From: an uncultured Collinsella sp. | GTDB taxonomy: Bacteria > Actinomycetota > Coriobacteriia > Coriobacteriales > Coriobacteriaceae | Direction of reading: 5' to 3' | Assembly (NCBI GenBank): GCA_902492545.1 | Contig: CABULX010000068.1 | Coordinates: forward strand, 1 to 12,127 | Length of the DNA: 12,127 nucleotides | Shown: positions 6,006 through 12,127 of the stretch, in pieces | How positions within the stretch are numbered: position 1 is the first letter of the stretch | Layout: the number at the start of each line of letters is the position of its first letter | The notes under the pieces: model-generated | What the model saw: the letters and a program-made list of their open reading frames with translations, nothing else | Told to the model about the DNA's origin: nothing | Database searches by the model: none | Position numbers and translations under genes: made by a program

Positions 6006-6154
6006 GGGTTTCCGTGCAGAGGCAAAGACGGCAGCCGTCTATGACGGTATCGCGCATGCCCGCAATCCAACCCCATAAACCCACCATCTTTGGGTACAAA
6101 TAACCGCAGACAACTGACCGTGCCACGCCAACCACCCAGGAGCGGACACCATCC

Positions 6155-7756
6155 ATGAACCAGATCCTTCTCTTTATCGGCCTCGTCATCATTTTGTGCC
6201 TGACCATCAAACCCGTCGGCAAAAAACTCCCCTTCCCCACCCTGCTCATCTTTATCGCGCTCGGCATGCTGTTGGGCGTCAACGGCCCGGCGCACATCGA
6301 CTTTAGCGACTACGCACTCACCGAAACCGTCTGCAGCACGGCGCTGCTGTTCATCATGTTCTACGGCGGCTTTAACACCAATATCGACCGCGCCAAGCCC
6401 GTCGCTGCGCCGGCGGTGCTGCTGAGCACGCTCGGCGTCGTCATCACTGCCGGCATCACCGGCGTGTTCGCCCACTTCGCGCTGGGGTTCGACTGGATCG
6501 GCGGCCTGCTGCTGGGATCGGTCGTGGCATCCACCGACGCGGCCAGCGTCTTTAGCGTGCTGCGCGAGCACAGCCTGTCGCTGAGGGGCGGCACCGACTC
6601 GCTGCTCGAGGTTGAATCGGGCTCCAACGACCCCGTCGCCTACATGCTCACCGCCGTGCTCGCCACACTCGCGGCCGGCGGCGACATCAACATTCCCGCA
6701 CTGCTGACCAAGCAGATTATCCTGGGCGTGGGCCTGGGCCTTGCCATCGGCTGGGCGGCGGGCCGCCTGATTGAACGCGCGCACGCAACGGCCAAGGACG
6801 CGCAGACCATCTTTTTGTTCGCCGTGGCCATCGTCGCCTACGCGCTACCAAGCTATCTGGGCGGCAACGGCTTTTTGGCTGTATACCTGGCCGGCATTGT
6901 GCTGGGTGCCAGCGACATCACCGGCAAGGTCGAGATGGCACACTTCTTTGACACCCTCACCGAGATGGCAGAGATGACGATCTTCTTCTTGCTCGGTCTG
7001 CTCGTGACGCCCGCGCGCCTGCCGCAGATGCTGCTGCCGGGCCTGGCGCTCATGGCGTTTATGCTCTTTGCGAGCCGCCCCATCGCCGTAGGCATGCTGC
7101 TGGCGCCGTTTAGGACGAACCCTCGCCAGGTCGCGCTCGTAAGCTGGGCGGGCCTGCGCGGAGCAGCTTCGGTCGTCTTTAGCCTCTTTGCCGTGGTGGC
7201 CGGCGTTCCCGGCGGACACGACCTATTTGACCTGGTGTTTGTGATTGCCGCGTCGAGCATCGTGGTGCAGGGCTCGCTGCTGCCGGCGGTGGCGAAGAAG
7301 CTCGATATGATCGATGCAACCGGCGACGTGCGCCGCACCTTTAATGATTACCGCGACGAAGACGGCATGTCGTTTGTCAAACTCAAGGTGGGCGCGGGCC
7401 ATCCGTTTGCCGGACGCTCGCTCGCCGATATTGGTAGCGCAACGAACATGCTGGTGGTCTTGGTGCTGCGCGACGGCGCGCACCCGGTGCTGCCCAACGG
7501 CGATACCGTGATCGAGGAAGGCGACCTGCTGGTGATGGCCGCGCCGACGTTTGAAGAGCGTGCCGAGGTTACGCTGCGCGAGGTCACCGTAACGCCCCAC
7601 GGTCGCCTGGCTGGCCAGCGCCTGCGCGATGTGCCGCAAGGCAAGCATCCGTTTATTGTGGTGATGCTCAAGCGCGAAGGTCAGACGATCATCCCCGATG
7701 GCAACACCCTAATATACGCCGGCGACGAAGCCGTCATCGCCACACTGGCATCGTAG
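6155..7756 (+). CDS. CPA1-type K+(or Na+)/H+ antiporter with RCK_C domains (NhaP2/CvrA-like)
   Basis: The 533-residue inner-membrane antiporter exchanges a monovalent cation for protons. Residues 1-385 form the hydrophobic transport core with about 12-13 helices. Key motifs are VASTDAASVF (124-133), ESGSNDPVAYML with the Asn158-Asp159 pair expected at the ion site, and WAGLRGAASVV (331-341). Residues 405-533 are soluble. They contain one RCK_C/TrkA-C domain, with FAGRSLADIG (418-427) and VIEEGDLLVM (452-461), and a second similar repeat with LAGQRLRDVP (485-494) and LIYAGDEAVI (519-528). These domains gate such transporters by binding ions or nucleotides. The arrangement matches the YcgO/CvrA/NhaP2 group, where K+/H+ exchange is known; ion choice here is inferred. 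AGGAG at 6138-6142 lies 12 nt before the ATG, a rather long spacing. No better start is visible. Confidence 0.9.
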   Translation: MNQILLFIGLVIILCLTIKPVGKKLPFPTLLIFIALGMLLGVNGPAHIDFSDYALTETVCSTALLFIMFYGGFNTNIDRAKPVAAPAVLLSTLGVVITAGITGVFAHFALGFDWIGGLLLGSVVASTDAASVFSVLREHSLSLRGGTDSLLEVESGSNDPVAYMLTAVLATLAAGGDINIPALLTKQIILGVGLGLAIGWAAGRLIERAHATAKDAQTIFLFAVAIVAYALPSYLGGNGFLAVYLAGIVLGASDITGKVEMAHFFDTLTEMAEMTIFFLLGLLVTPARLPQMLLPGLALMAFMLFASRPIAVGMLLAPFRTNPRQVALVSWAGLRGAASVVFSLFAVVAGVPGGHDLFDLVFVIAASSIVVQGSLLPAVAKKLDMIDATGDVRRTFNDYRDEDGMSFVKLKVGAGHPFAGRSLADIGSATNMLVVLVLRDGAHPVLPNGDTVIEEGDLLVMAAPTFEERAEVTLREVTVTPHGRLAGQRLRDVPQGKHPFIVVMLKREGQTIIPDGNTLIYAGDEAVIATLAS

Positions 7757-7761
7757 TGACT

Positions 7762-7848
7762 AGGAGGTAGCTACTTTAGGACGAAGAGATCAAGCGCCTA
7801 GAGAACCTCATGTCTTCGCTCGCAGATTTGGATTTGCCTGAGGAGTAA
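7762..7848 (+). pseudogene. Possible relic of a tiny gene: ribosome binding site and reading frame without a start codon
   Basis: A perfect AGGAGG at 7762-7767 is followed nine bases later by TAG (7777-7779), exactly where a start codon should be. From there the frame reads DEEIKRLENLMSS and continues ADLDLPEE to a TAA at 7846-7848, an acidic, helix-like 22-residue peptide. No ATG, GTG or TTG lies between the TAG and the internal ATG at 7810, which would leave only 12 residues. It may be a small gene with a lost start codon, or chance. I do not recognise the peptide. Confidence 0.25.
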
Positions 7849-7936
7849 GGTCACCCCTCCCCCATGTAACCATCCTGTAAATCATAGCGGCGTAGTCGAG
7901 TTTTACCGTGATGCGGTCGCGCCTACCGCTCCACTG

Positions 7937-7945
7937 TGCTAAAGT
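7937..7945 (+). promoter_or_regulatory. Candidate extended -10 promoter of serC
   Basis: TGC followed by TAAAGT (7937-7945) fits an extended -10 element. No convincing -35 box lies 16-18 bp upstream. Transcription would begin near 7952, inside the 8-bp palindrome GAACGTTC (7951-7958), leaving a leader of about 32 nt. The remainder of the gap from 7849 to 7936 shows no terminator or other signal I can support. Confidence 0.4.
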
Positions 7946-7983
7946 ATCCCGAACGTTCAAACGACTACGAGGGGAACCAGAAG

Positions 7984-9108
7984 ATGGCACGTGTGCACAA
8001 CTTCTCAGCTGGCCCGGCCGCACTGCCTACAAGCGTGCTCGCCGAGATCGCCGACGAGATGATGGACTACCGCGGTTGCGGCATGTCCGTGCTCGAGATG
8101 AGCCATCGATCTAGCATGTACCAGCAGATCATCGACGACGCTGAGGCAACTCTGCGCCGCCTGCTGAGCATCCCCAACAACTACCGCGTCCTGTTTTTGC
8201 AGGGCGGCGCCACGCTGCAGTTTGCGGGCATCCCCATGAACCTCATGCGCCGCGGCCGCGCCGGCTACATCGTGACCGGCAACTTTGCCAACAAGGCATA
8301 CAAGGAGGCCGCCAAGTACGGCGAGGCCGTGCTGCTCGCGAGCTCCGAGGACACCAATTTCGACCGCATTCCCAACATGGCCGACATCAACGCGCGCATT
8401 GCCGCCGAGGCCGCAGGCGACGGGCTCGACTACGTCTACATCTGCCAGAACAACACCATCTTTGGCACCATGTACCACGAGCTGCCCAACTGTGGCGACG
8501 TACCGCTGGTCGCCGATGTCTCGAGCTGCTTTTTGTCGCAGCCGCTCGACGTCGAACGCTACGGACTCATCTACGCCGGCGCGCAGAAAAACGCCGGCGC
8601 CGCGGGCGTGACCGTGGTCATCGTGCGCGACGACCTCATCACAGATGGCCCCGCCTTTGCGCAGACGCCGCAGTACATGGACCTTAAGACCCAGGCCGCC
8701 AAGGGCTCCATGCTCAACACGCCCAACACCTTTGGCATCTACGTATGCGGCAAGGTGTTCCACTGGGTCGAGGAGACCGGCGGACTTGCCGCCATGGCCG
8801 AACGCAACTGGGCCAAGGCCAACCTGCTCTATGACCTGCTCGAGCACAGCGAGCTGTTCCATGGCACCACGCAGGCCGACAGCCACTCCATCGCCAACGT
8901 TACCTTCCGCTCCGGCGACACCGAACTCGACGCGGCCTTTGTCGCAGGCGCGGCCGAGCACCAGATTCAAAACGTCAAGGGCCATCGCCTGGTGGGCGGC
9001 ATGCGCGCAAGCGTCTACAACGCCGTGACCATGGAAGACGTGCAGGCACTGGCCTCGTACATGAAGGACTTCGAAGCGCAGCATAGTTTGAGCCCGCGAT
9101 CTAACTAG
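7984..9108 (+). CDS. serC: Phosphoserine aminotransferase
   Basis: The 374-residue PLP enzyme transfers the amino group of glutamate to 3-phosphohydroxypyruvate, giving O-phosphoserine; the same family acts in pyridoxal phosphate synthesis. Family hallmarks are the N-terminal FSAGPAALP (7-15), MSHRSS (39-44) which contacts the substrate phosphate, FLQGGATLQFAGIPMNL (71-87), DVSSCFLSQPLDV (178-190), and the PLP lysine in IYAGAQKNAG (Lys202). GGMRASVYNA near 338-347 carries the carboxylate-binding Arg341. The ATG at 7984 is chosen because GAGGGG lies nine bases upstream and the protein then begins at the conserved VHNFSAGPA; the frame is open further to 7936 but that part is not conserved. It is followed after 69 bp by serA, with no terminator between, so the two probably form one transcript. 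Confidence 0.96.
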   Translation: MARVHNFSAGPAALPTSVLAEIADEMMDYRGCGMSVLEMSHRSSMYQQIIDDAEATLRRLLSIPNNYRVLFLQGGATLQFAGIPMNLMRRGRAGYIVTGNFANKAYKEAAKYGEAVLLASSEDTNFDRIPNMADINARIAAEAAGDGLDYVYICQNNTIFGTMYHELPNCGDVPLVADVSSCFLSQPLDVERYGLIYAGAQKNAGAAGVTVVIVRDDLITDGPAFAQTPQYMDLKTQAAKGSMLNTPNTFGIYVCGKVFHWVEETGGLAAMAERNWAKANLLYDLLEHSELFHGTTQADSHSIANVTFRSGDTELDAAFVAGAAEHQIQNVKGHRLVGGMRASVYNAVTMEDVQALASYMKDFEAQHSLSPRSN

Positions 9109-9177
9109 CCCGCAACCCGCGGGCCGACCAGCCACTTCAAACCACCTGTTTAAACCAAACCTGCTAAGGAGTTTTTC

Positions 9178-10341
9178 ATGCGCAAGATCAAAACCATCGA
9201 CGACATCACCAAGGACGGCAAAGTCGAGTTTGGCGAGGGCTACGAGTTTGTAAGCACCACCGAGGAGGCCGACGCCATTCTGATGCGCTCCACCGACCTG
9301 CACGGCTACAAGCTGCCCGAGGGCATCCGCGCTATCGCCCGCTGCGGCGCCGGCGTCAACAACATCCCCGTCGAGGAGTACGCCAAGAAGGGCGTCGTCG
9401 TCTTTAACTCCCCCGGCGCCAACAGCAACGCCGTTAAGGAGCTCGTCCTAGGCATGCTGGTGCTCTCGAGCCGCGGCGTGGTGCAATCAATGAACTGGGT
9501 GCGTGACAACGCCGACGATCCCGAGATTCAGGTCGACGCTGAGAAGGCCAAGAAGGCTTTTGTGGGCCGCGAGCTCAAGGGCAAGCGCATCGGTGTCATC
9601 GGCCTGGGCAACGTGGGCTCCAAGGTCGCCAACGCCTGCGTCGATCTGGGCATGGACGTCTATGGCTACGATCCGTTCATTTCCGTTGAGCACGCGTGGG
9701 TGCTGAGCCGCGAGGTGCAGCGCGTGGGCACGCTCGAGGATCTCTGCCGCGGCTGCGACTACCTCACCGTGCACGTGCCCAGCAAGGCCGACACCATCGG
9801 CATGATCAGCACCGAGCAGATTAACCTGCTGGCACCGGACGCCGTGCTCATCAACTACGCACGCGAGACCATCATTGACGAGGACGCCGTCGACGCCGCC
9901 CTGCGTGCAGGCAAGCTCAGCTGGTTTAGCTGCGACTTTGCCACTCCCAAGACCGTCAAGATGCCCAATACGTTTATCACCACGCACTCGGGCGCCGGCA
10001 CCGGCGAGGCCGAGGCCAACTGCGCAGACATGGCCATCAGCGAGCTCAAGGATTACCTGGAGAACGGCAACATCGCGCACAGCGTCAACTACCCCGCCTG
10101 CAGCATGGGCAAGGCGCGCGCCGCAAGCCGCATTGCCTGCCTGCACGCCAACGTGCCCAACATGATCGGCCAGATAACGGCAATCCTGGCCAAGGACAAC
10201 GCCAACGTGCAGCGTATGACCAACGAGTCCGCCGGCGAGAACGCCTACACCATGTTCGACACCGATGAGCACCTGGACAGCAGCACCATCGAGGCGCTCA
10301 AGCAGATTCCGTCGATGTATCGCGTGCGCGTGATCAAGTAG
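9178..10341 (+). CDS. serA: D-3-phosphoglycerate dehydrogenase (short form with ACT domain)
   Basis: The 387-residue NAD-dependent enzyme oxidises 3-phosphoglycerate to 3-phosphohydroxypyruvate, the substrate of SerC encoded just upstream. RCGAGVNNIP (55-64) and NSPGANSNAVKE (77-88) build the substrate domain. GVIGLGNVGSKVA (139-151) and GYDPF (163-167) form the NAD-binding fold. Catalytic Arg229 sits in NYARETIIDEDA and His270 in ITTHSGAGTGEAEAN. The usual catalytic Glu is not evident: the region that normally reads D.F..EP is CDFATPKT here (252-259). The tail (about 320-387) is an ACT domain, which in other SerA proteins senses serine. The size matches the short clostridial/coriobacterial type rather than the 410-residue E. 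coli type. AAGGAG lies six bases before the ATG. A strong terminator follows at 10404-10440. Confidence 0.94.
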   Translation: MRKIKTIDDITKDGKVEFGEGYEFVSTTEEADAILMRSTDLHGYKLPEGIRAIARCGAGVNNIPVEEYAKKGVVVFNSPGANSNAVKELVLGMLVLSSRGVVQSMNWVRDNADDPEIQVDAEKAKKAFVGRELKGKRIGVIGLGNVGSKVANACVDLGMDVYGYDPFISVEHAWVLSREVQRVGTLEDLCRGCDYLTVHVPSKADTIGMISTEQINLLAPDAVLINYARETIIDEDAVDAALRAGKLSWFSCDFATPKTVKMPNTFITTHSGAGTGEAEANCADMAISELKDYLENGNIAHSVNYPACSMGKARAASRIACLHANVPNMIGQITAILAKDNANVQRMTNESAGENAYTMFDTDEHLDSSTIEALKQIPSMYRVRVIK

Positions 10342-10353
10342 CGCCGACTGACC

Positions 10354-10386
10354 TGACGGGCAGCTCCCCATGTGGCCTGCCCGTCA
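10354..10386 (+). other. 10-bp hairpin after serA
   Basis: TGACGGGCAG (10354-10363) and CTGCCCGTCA (10377-10386) form a perfect 10-bp stem with a 13-nt loop, 12 bp past the serA stop. No U run follows, so it is not a complete intrinsic terminator. It may protect the 3' end of the serCA transcript or slow polymerase ahead of the true terminator. Confidence 0.5.
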
Positions 10387-10403
10387 CTGACATTGAATGC
10401 CCG

Positions 10404-10440
10404 CGGGGGTGCCTTTCGCACGAGAGGCGCCCCCGTTTTT
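10404..10440 (+). terminator. Terminator of the serC-serA unit
   Basis: Positions 10404-10418 and 10421-10435 are inverted complements over 15 bp with two G-U wobbles on the plus strand; the innermost pairs must open to form the loop. A run of five T (10436-10440) follows directly. This is a strong intrinsic terminator and separates serCA from the peptidase gene. Confidence 0.92.
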
Positions 10441-10479
10441 GTGAGCGCTCCATTAAGTGCACCGAGCCGCTTCTTGGCA

Positions 10480-10485
10480 TACAAT
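10480..10485 (+). promoter_or_regulatory. Candidate -10 box of the M20 peptidase gene
   Basis: TACAAT at 10480-10485 would start transcription near 10492, 27 nt before the start codon and just past the serA terminator. The region 17 bp upstream reads GTGCAC, a poor -35 box. The call rests on the -10 match and position. Confidence 0.4.
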
Positions 10486-10518
10486 CTGTATGTTGACCTA
10501 ACTATCTGTGAGGTGCCT

Positions 10519-11739
10519 ATGGTTGATACAGATTTTGCTTGGCGGCTTACGCAGGGGCTCGTGCGGATCGACAGTTCCGACCCAGGTGCGCATGAGGGCG
10601 AGATTGAACGCTATATCAAAGCGTTGGTTGAGGAACGGTTAGCGCAGCTGAGCCATCCGGTACTCGATGCCGTGCAGATTGCAGAGCACGAAGTACTCCC
10701 CGGGCGCCGCAACCTTATGGTCACCGTGCCGGGACTGAGCGACGAGCCACGGCTCGTCTACATCTGTCACATGGACACAGTCACCTTGGGCGATGGCTGG
10801 GACGCGGACATTCCGCCGCTCGGGACGGTTGTGCGTAACGACAAACTCTATGGCCGTGGCGCCTGCGACATGAAGGGTGGCCTGGCCTGCGCCATTGCCG
10901 CGCTGGTCCATACGCTCGAGCGCGTGGTGGCGGATGGCGCGCTGCCCCGCCGCGGCTTTTCGCTCATCTGCTCGGTCGACGAGGAAGATTTTATGCGCGG
11001 CTCAGAGGCCGCGATCGATGCTGGCTGGGTCGGCTCGCGCGAATGGGTGCTGGACACCGAGCCCACCGACGGACAGATCCAGGTGGCGCACAAGGGGCGT
11101 ACGTGGTTCGAGATTGAAATGACTGGCGTGACGGCGCATGCGAGCCAGCCCTGGAAGGGCGCCGATGCCGTCGCCGCCATGGCCGAGGTCGTGTGTTCGC
11201 TCCGTCGCGCGTTTATGGCGCTGCCCGCGCACGATGAGCTGGGGCCTTCAACCATCACGTTTGGCCAAATCGAGGGCGGATATCGCCCCTATGTCGTGCC
11301 CGACCGCGCCAAAGTCTGGGTCGACATGCGTCTGACGCCTCCGACCGATACGGCCGCCGCGAAGCGCATGGTAGAGCTGGCCATCGCCGGCGCCGAAGCC
11401 GCGGTCCCCGGTTGCCATGGCAGCTACACCGTGACGGGCGACCGCCCCGCCATCGAGCGCGACCCGAACTCTCCCCTTCTAGCAGCGCTCAAGCGTGCCG
11501 CCGATGACGTGACGGACGCGGACACGACCGTCGGTTTCTTTACCGGCTACACCGACACCGCCGTCATTGCCGGCAAGACAGGTAACCGCAATTGCATGAG
11601 TTACGGCCCCGGCTCGTTGGCGCTCGCGCACAAGCCCAACGAGTTTGTGCCCCATGCCGATATCGTTCGCTGCCAAAACGCGCTCATCGCGCTCGCCGAC
11701 AACACGCTCTGGGACGCGAGCGGCCAAGTTGGGGCATAA
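10519..11739 (+). CDS. M20-family metallopeptidase/amidohydrolase (ArgE/DapE/CPG2-like)
   Basis: The 406-residue cytosolic enzyme belongs to the two-zinc M20 family, which hydrolyses dipeptides or N-acyl amino acids. Metal and catalytic residues appear in order: CHMDTV (His84, Asp86), YGRGACDMKGG (Asp117), VDEEDF (general-base Glu155 and zinc ligand Glu156), LDTEP (Asp179) and HKPNEFVP (His371). A lid/dimerisation domain spans about 185-300 and contains TAHASQP (205-211). The exact substrate cannot be told from the sequence; DapE, ArgE and peptidase-like members share these motifs. The ATG at 10519 has GAGG five bases upstream. The frame is open back to 10372, but that part covers the serA terminator and the candidate promoter, so it is not coding. 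Tandem in-frame TAA codons end the gene. The DUF1015-like gene starts 39 bp later and is probably co-transcribed. Confidence 0.9.
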   Translation: MVDTDFAWRLTQGLVRIDSSDPGAHEGEIERYIKALVEERLAQLSHPVLDAVQIAEHEVLPGRRNLMVTVPGLSDEPRLVYICHMDTVTLGDGWDADIPPLGTVVRNDKLYGRGACDMKGGLACAIAALVHTLERVVADGALPRRGFSLICSVDEEDFMRGSEAAIDAGWVGSREWVLDTEPTDGQIQVAHKGRTWFEIEMTGVTAHASQPWKGADAVAAMAEVVCSLRRAFMALPAHDELGPSTITFGQIEGGYRPYVVPDRAKVWVDMRLTPPTDTAAAKRMVELAIAGAEAAVPGCHGSYTVTGDRPAIERDPNSPLLAALKRAADDVTDADTTVGFFTGYTDTAVIAGKTGNRNCMSYGPGSLALAHKPNEFVPHADIVRCQNALIALADNTLWDASGQVGA

Positions 11740-11778
11740 TAAGCCGCGAACAAACCGACTCGTGCGTTAGGACCGCCC

Positions 11779-12127
11779 ATGAAAGCACTTCCGTTTCCCT
11801 GCATCCGCCCGGCTCAGGACCGCGTGCTCGAAGCGCTGCCCGCAATGGGCAGCATCCTGAGCGGCAACGATGCTCTGCACGGAGCCCTTGCCGATGGCCT
11901 GATGCTCAAGGACCCGGGTGCAGCGTATTACGTGTACGAATGCTCGGGCGAGCCGGGGCGCGTAACAGGTGTCGTGGCGATCTGCCCGACGAGTGTACTT
12001 GCGGGCGGCAAGGGCGTTGCCAGCGCTGACGTGGCTGCCGCTGCGCACGCGATCGCCGAACTCAAAGTTCAGCCGCGCCCCGTGTCGCTCGCCTACGAGG
12101 CGTCGCCCGTCATGGACATCATCCTGG
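11779..12127 (+). CDS. DUF1015-like protein, 5' part (runs off the window)
   Basis: The first 116 residues are present and the frame is open at the window edge. The start MKALPFPCIRPAQDRV resembles the DUF1015 opening (F.AIRP). AAYYVYECSGEPGRVTGVVA (about 48-67) resembles its YY.YR..GR.QTG.V block, and PRPVSLAYEASPVMDII (99-115) its later PV.L.Y segment. Compared with typical DUF1015 proteins the stretch between the first two blocks is short and the usual PYDV motif is absent. The biochemical function of the family is unknown. In many Firmicutes a DUF1015 gene sits directly beside serC-serA; here the peptidase gene lies between. TAGGA lies six bases before the ATG. Family assignment is moderate because the rest of the gene is not visible. 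Confidence 0.6.
   Translation, partial: MKALPFPCIRPAQDRVLEALPAMGSILSGNDALHGALADGLMLKDPGAAYYVYECSGEPGRVTGVVAICPTSVLAGGKGVASADVAAAAHAIAELKVQPRPVSLAYEASPVMDIIL

Noticed and set aside
8005..9303. 432-codon minus-strand frame opposite serC and the start of serA
   Set aside because: It spans two well-identified genes and their gap in antisense, with His/Gly/Val-rich shadow composition and no recognisable domain.
9487..10371. 294-codon minus-strand frame opposite serA
   Set aside because: Antisense shadow of serA; it begins inside the downstream hairpin region and shows no domain.
10372..10518. Upstream extension of the M20 peptidase by 49 codons
   Set aside because: It would translate the serA terminator hairpin and the candidate promoter. 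The ATG at 10519 has a suitable ribosome binding site and the protein then starts as family members do.

Overview
The window is dense, GC-rich bacterial chromosome with eight protein genes (seven complete, one running off the right edge). GC-biased third positions, strong Shine-Dalgarno sites, the gene content and the style of the intergenic repeats suggest an anaerobic gut actinobacterium of the class Coriobacteriia, most likely Collinsella or a close relative. That placement is inference from recognition, not from a search. No rRNA, tRNA, CRISPR array, transposase or phage gene was found.

Left part (1-2830, all minus strand): a solo B3/B4 domain protein (related to the tRNA-editing domain of the PheRS beta chain) and the ATP-dependent PEP carboxykinase gene pckA. 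Each ends in a hairpin terminator built on the same 15-nt arm. The B3/B4 gene has its own candidate promoter and a leader with mutually exclusive hairpins just before the ribosome binding site. Two palindromes 33 bp apart lie upstream of pckA. Between pckA and the divergent flippase gene is a cluster of REP-like palindromes (about 2856-2990).

Middle part (3094-7756): a 12-helix polysaccharide flippase on the plus strand; an intergenic region with a 123-bp element bounded by a perfect 18-bp inverted repeat and a bidirectional terminator; a PPP-type metallophosphatase on the minus strand; and, divergently, a CPA1-type cation/proton antiporter with C-terminal RCK_C (TrkA-C) domains.

Right part (7757-12127, all plus strand): serC and serA, the first two committed-branch enzymes of serine synthesis from 3-phosphoglycerate, followed by a strong terminator; then an M20-family metallopeptidase and, 39 bp later, the start of a DUF1015-like gene. 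In metabolic terms pckA (oxaloacetate/PEP interconversion) and serCA (drawing on 3-phosphoglycerate) share the lower glycolytic/gluconeogenic pool. The other genes are cell-envelope, ion-homeostasis and housekeeping functions. No defence system or mobile gene cassette was recognised. The most unexplained structures are non-coding: the 18-bp inverted-repeat element at 4754-4876, the REP-like cluster at 2856-2990 and the switching hairpins at 836-871.
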